A stretch of DNA of 9,088 nucleotides from Planctomycetota bacterium (GTDB lineage Bacteria > Planctomycetota > PUPC01 > JACPCR01): contig JASLXP010000983.1 in the NCBI GenBank assembly GCA_030740295.1, forward strand, positions 1-9,088. Reading direction: 5' to 3'. The translations under genes were made by a program, and so were the position numbers. The notes under the pieces are model-generated. The model ran no database searches and was not told where the DNA came from. It saw only the letters and a program-made list of their open reading frames with translations. Shown piece after piece: positions 7,225-9,088 of the stretch (positions are counted from its first letter, which is position 1; each line of letters starts with the position of its first letter).

Positions 7225-9088
7225 ATGACCATCCCGGTTCTCCAACTCGGTCATTCGGAGTACATCATCCGGATGGAATTCGCCCTGGGTGGAACCCGGC
7301 TGGTCACGCTGGATACCACCGGCGTGATGAAACTGTGGGATGTGCAGACCGGACGTCTCCTCCGCAACGTGGTCGAAGCTGGCGCCACCTCGGCCACGGC
7401 TGACGAATTCATGAGTATCAGTTCCGATGGCAGCCTTATTCTGCTGCAGTTGCCTGAAGGTGGTACGACCGTCTTCGACGCGCTTGCGGGCAGACGTATC
7501 GTGAACTGTCCGAATCACCATCTGATTTCAGCCGCTGCAACTTCTGAGAGGGCCCTTTCTCCCCTTCCCGGGAAGGGAGGTGTCGACCTCTACAGTCATC
7601 TGCAGAACGAACTGGTTTCGACTCTAAAATGGCCGCAGCGCGGGCATCACTTCTATGGCCGCATGGCCATCAGCAGCGATACCTCACTTGTGGCCGCGCC
7701 AAGCTCGTTGAACAAGATGGTCGTGTGGGAAACCCACACCGGCGACGTGAAGTGCGAGTTTCAGATTCCGGTCAACGATGCGAGTGTCGAGCCACTCTTT
7801 TCAGGTGACGGCCGCAAGCTTGCATTCGCCTCTGCAATGGACCCGGTGGTAGTCGTCGATCTGGAAAGCAGAAGTTTTTCCCGAACTTTCGGGGGCCCGG
7901 GCGAGGCCGAGCGATTCTGGCTCAACGAGGACGGTGCCCGGCTCGCAGTATTCATGAATAACGCGATCGAGGTCTGGGACGTTGAGGATGGGCAACTCCT
8001 TCTGAATTCTGAAGATGTGGAACGAGCGGAATCCGATATGGAGATCATGGAATACGCCTACCCGGAAGAGGCAGCCGTTTTCTTTCAATCGAACGGCGAG
8101 GTGCTCTTCGCCTGGTCTGATGGAAACGAGCTTTATGTTGATGAGCTCTCTACAGGCAGGCATCTGTGGAAAGCGCCTCCCCCGCCGGCATGCCCCTTCG
8201 GTTATGGACTGAACGTCAGCCCCAACGGCCAGTTCCTGCTGCGCAACTCCGCCCAGATGGTCGAAGAGGAGCACGATCTGATTCAGCACTTGAGCTTCTG
8301 GGATCTGGGCTCGCCGAAACCGCTCCACTCGAGCCAGGTCGATGGCGATGGCTTTCTGGGCATCTGCCCTTTCCCGGATGGACAGACTTTCCTGGCCGCG
8401 GCCGGAGGCATCCTGGAAAAGCGGCGCTGGTCAGACGGTGAAACCGTAGAGCAACTCGACGCGTGGCTGGAGTCCGTCATGGACATGTCGCTCTCACCGG
8501 ATGGTCGCCGGCTCTTTGCTACCGGGCTTGGCAAAGTGCCTTATTCTCTCAACCTCGAAACCGGTGAGGTGGATCTCAAGTTTCGCCAGTCCCTGGTAAC
8601 TCAATTCTTGTCAAGTTTTTCACGTCTTCTGAGGAACGACCCATTCGAGGGATTCGCGCAAGTGGAAGCTTCCCAGGGCTTCAGCCCGGTTGTTCAGCAT
8701 CTGCTGGCTGTGTCTGAGCCCCACAACCTGCTCGTCACGACCTCCCGGAACTCCGGGCTCTGCACCTGGTCCCTCGATAGCGGCAGGGGGCAGGATCGGC
8801 TGTCATTAAGAGGCTCTTACTGCACAGCCCTCGTGGCTTCTCCGGATGGCCGGTACGTCGCAGCCGGCATACGAAATGAAATCGTTCTGTTTTCTCTTCC
8901 ACATCTCGAGCGAGTCGGATCTCTGCAAGGCAACCAAAATCTCATCCAGACGCTTCGCTTTGATGACTCCGGTGAAAACCTTCTGTCCGGCAGCAGCGAC
9001 AGCACTGTCCGAATGTGGCGGATGTCAGACGGAACGCTCCTCCAGACCATGCGCGGCCATTGCGGACCGGTGAACGCGGTCGCATTCA
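7225..9088 (+). CDS. WD40-repeat beta-propeller protein, 3' partial
   Basis: A frame open from ATG 7225 to the right edge gives 621 complete codons with no stop. An in-frame TAA at 7168-7170 bounds the start, and no other ATG or GTG lies between, although no Shine-Dalgarno sequence is seen. The protein is built of WD-like repeats. Blade-ending strands (KLWDVQTGR, VVWETHTGD, EVWDVEDGQ, SFWDLG, RMWRMSDG and weaker ones) centre near residues 38, 84, 123, 168, 211, 251, 305, 359, 402, 442, 515, 556 and 598, mostly 40-46 apart. SPDGR/SPNGQ turns precede several of them. The last visible residues (GHCGPVNAVAF) open another blade. This suggests two seven-bladed propellers, with the second completed just past the window. 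There is no signal peptide or membrane segment, so it is probably a cytoplasmic scaffold. Bacterial WD-repeat proteins often carry an effector domain such as a caspase-like peptidase or kinase. None is visible here, but the C-terminus is missing. Function unknown. Confidence 0.9.
   Translation, partial: MTIPVLQLGHSEYIIRMEFALGGTRLVTLDTTGVMKLWDVQTGRLLRNVVEAGATSATADEFMSISSDGSLILLQLPEGGTTVFDALAGRRIVNCPNHHLISAAATSERALSPLPGKGGVDLYSHLQNELVSTLKWPQRGHHFYGRMAISSDTSLVAAPSSLNKMVVWETHTGDVKCEFQIPVNDASVEPLFSGDGRKLAFASAMDPVVVVDLESRSFSRTFGGPGEAERFWLNEDGARLAVFMNNAIEVWDVEDGQLLLNSEDVERAESDMEIMEYAYPEEAAVFFQSNGEVLFAWSDGNELYVDELSTGRHLWKAPPPPACPFGYGLNVSPNGQFLLRNSAQMVEEEHDLIQHLSFWDLGSPKPLHSSQVDGDGFLGICPFPDGQTFLAAAGGILEKRRWSDGETVEQLDAWLESVMDMSLSPDGRRLFATGLGKVPYSLNLETGEVDLKFRQSLVTQFLSSFSRLLRNDPFEGFAQVEASQGFSPVVQHLLAVSEPHNLLVTTSRNSGLCTWSLDSGRGQDRLSLRGSYCTALVASPDGRYVAAGIRNEIVLFSLPHLERVGSLQGNQNLIQTLRFDDSGENLLSGSSDSTVRMWRMSDGTLLQTMRGHCGPVNAVAF
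7562..7577. repeat. 16-bp perfect palindrome inside WD-repeat gene
   Basis: CCCTTCCCGGGAAGGG reads the same on both strands. It sits within the coding region of an early blade (residues PLPGKGG). It has no spacer, so it is a better candidate for a dimeric protein-binding site than for a hairpin, but no function is evident. Confidence 0.6.

Noticed and set aside
7801..8328. 175-codon minus-strand open frame opposite the WD-repeat gene
   Set aside because: The plus frame runs unbroken with recurring WD-repeat motifs. The minus frame has no recognisable domain.
1..9088. tRNA or rRNA genes, CRISPR arrays, transposases, integrases, phage genes
   Set aside because: I saw no repeat-spacer pattern, insertion-sequence ends, recombinase motifs or conserved RNA gene sequence. 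Nearly all of the window is explained by five protein genes.

Overview
The window looks like ordinary chromosome from a moderately GC-rich Gram-negative bacterium. It holds five protein genes and no RNA gene, mobile element or CRISPR array that I can see. A secretion or pilus ATPase, a multi-domain phosphorelay kinase, an ether-lipid-type FAD enzyme and a large bacterial WD-repeat protein would fit the PVC group (for example Verrucomicrobiota) or a myxobacterium-like lineage. This is inference from gene content; I cannot name a taxon.

Layout: (1) Positions 2-1696, plus strand: a GspE/PilB-type assembly ATPase whose N-terminus lies before the window. (2) 1827-4628, plus strand: a membrane hybrid histidine kinase with a sensor domain, HAMP, HisKA, HATPase, two receiver domains and an HPt domain, about 130 bp after the ATPase. 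(3) 4656-7137, minus strand, convergent with the kinase across a 27-bp C-rich gap: a two-gene operon. The first gene (7137-6289) is a glycerophosphodiester phosphodiesterase. The second (6296-4656) is an FAD-dependent enzyme that carries the active-site signature of alkyl-dihydroxyacetonephosphate synthase (AGPS). The two overlap by 8 bp (ATGAGTGA). (4) 7225 to the right edge, plus strand, divergent from the operon across an 87-bp gap: a WD-repeat protein of at least 621 residues with no stop codon in the window. Its repeat spacing suggests two seven-bladed beta-propellers, and its C-terminus is not visible.

How they may work together: the lipid pair is the clearest unit. The diesterase would release glycerol-3-phosphate from deacylated phospholipid, which could feed the dihydroxyacetone-phosphate pool from which an AGPS-type enzyme builds an ether bond. 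The kinase has all the parts of a four-step phosphorelay but no output domain, so it must signal to a separate response regulator that is not in this window. Whether it controls the ATPase is unknown.

The most promising items for novelty are the phosphodiesterase/AGPS-like operon and the WD-repeat protein with its unseen C-terminus. No defence system, mobile element or clearly new system is demonstrable from this window alone.
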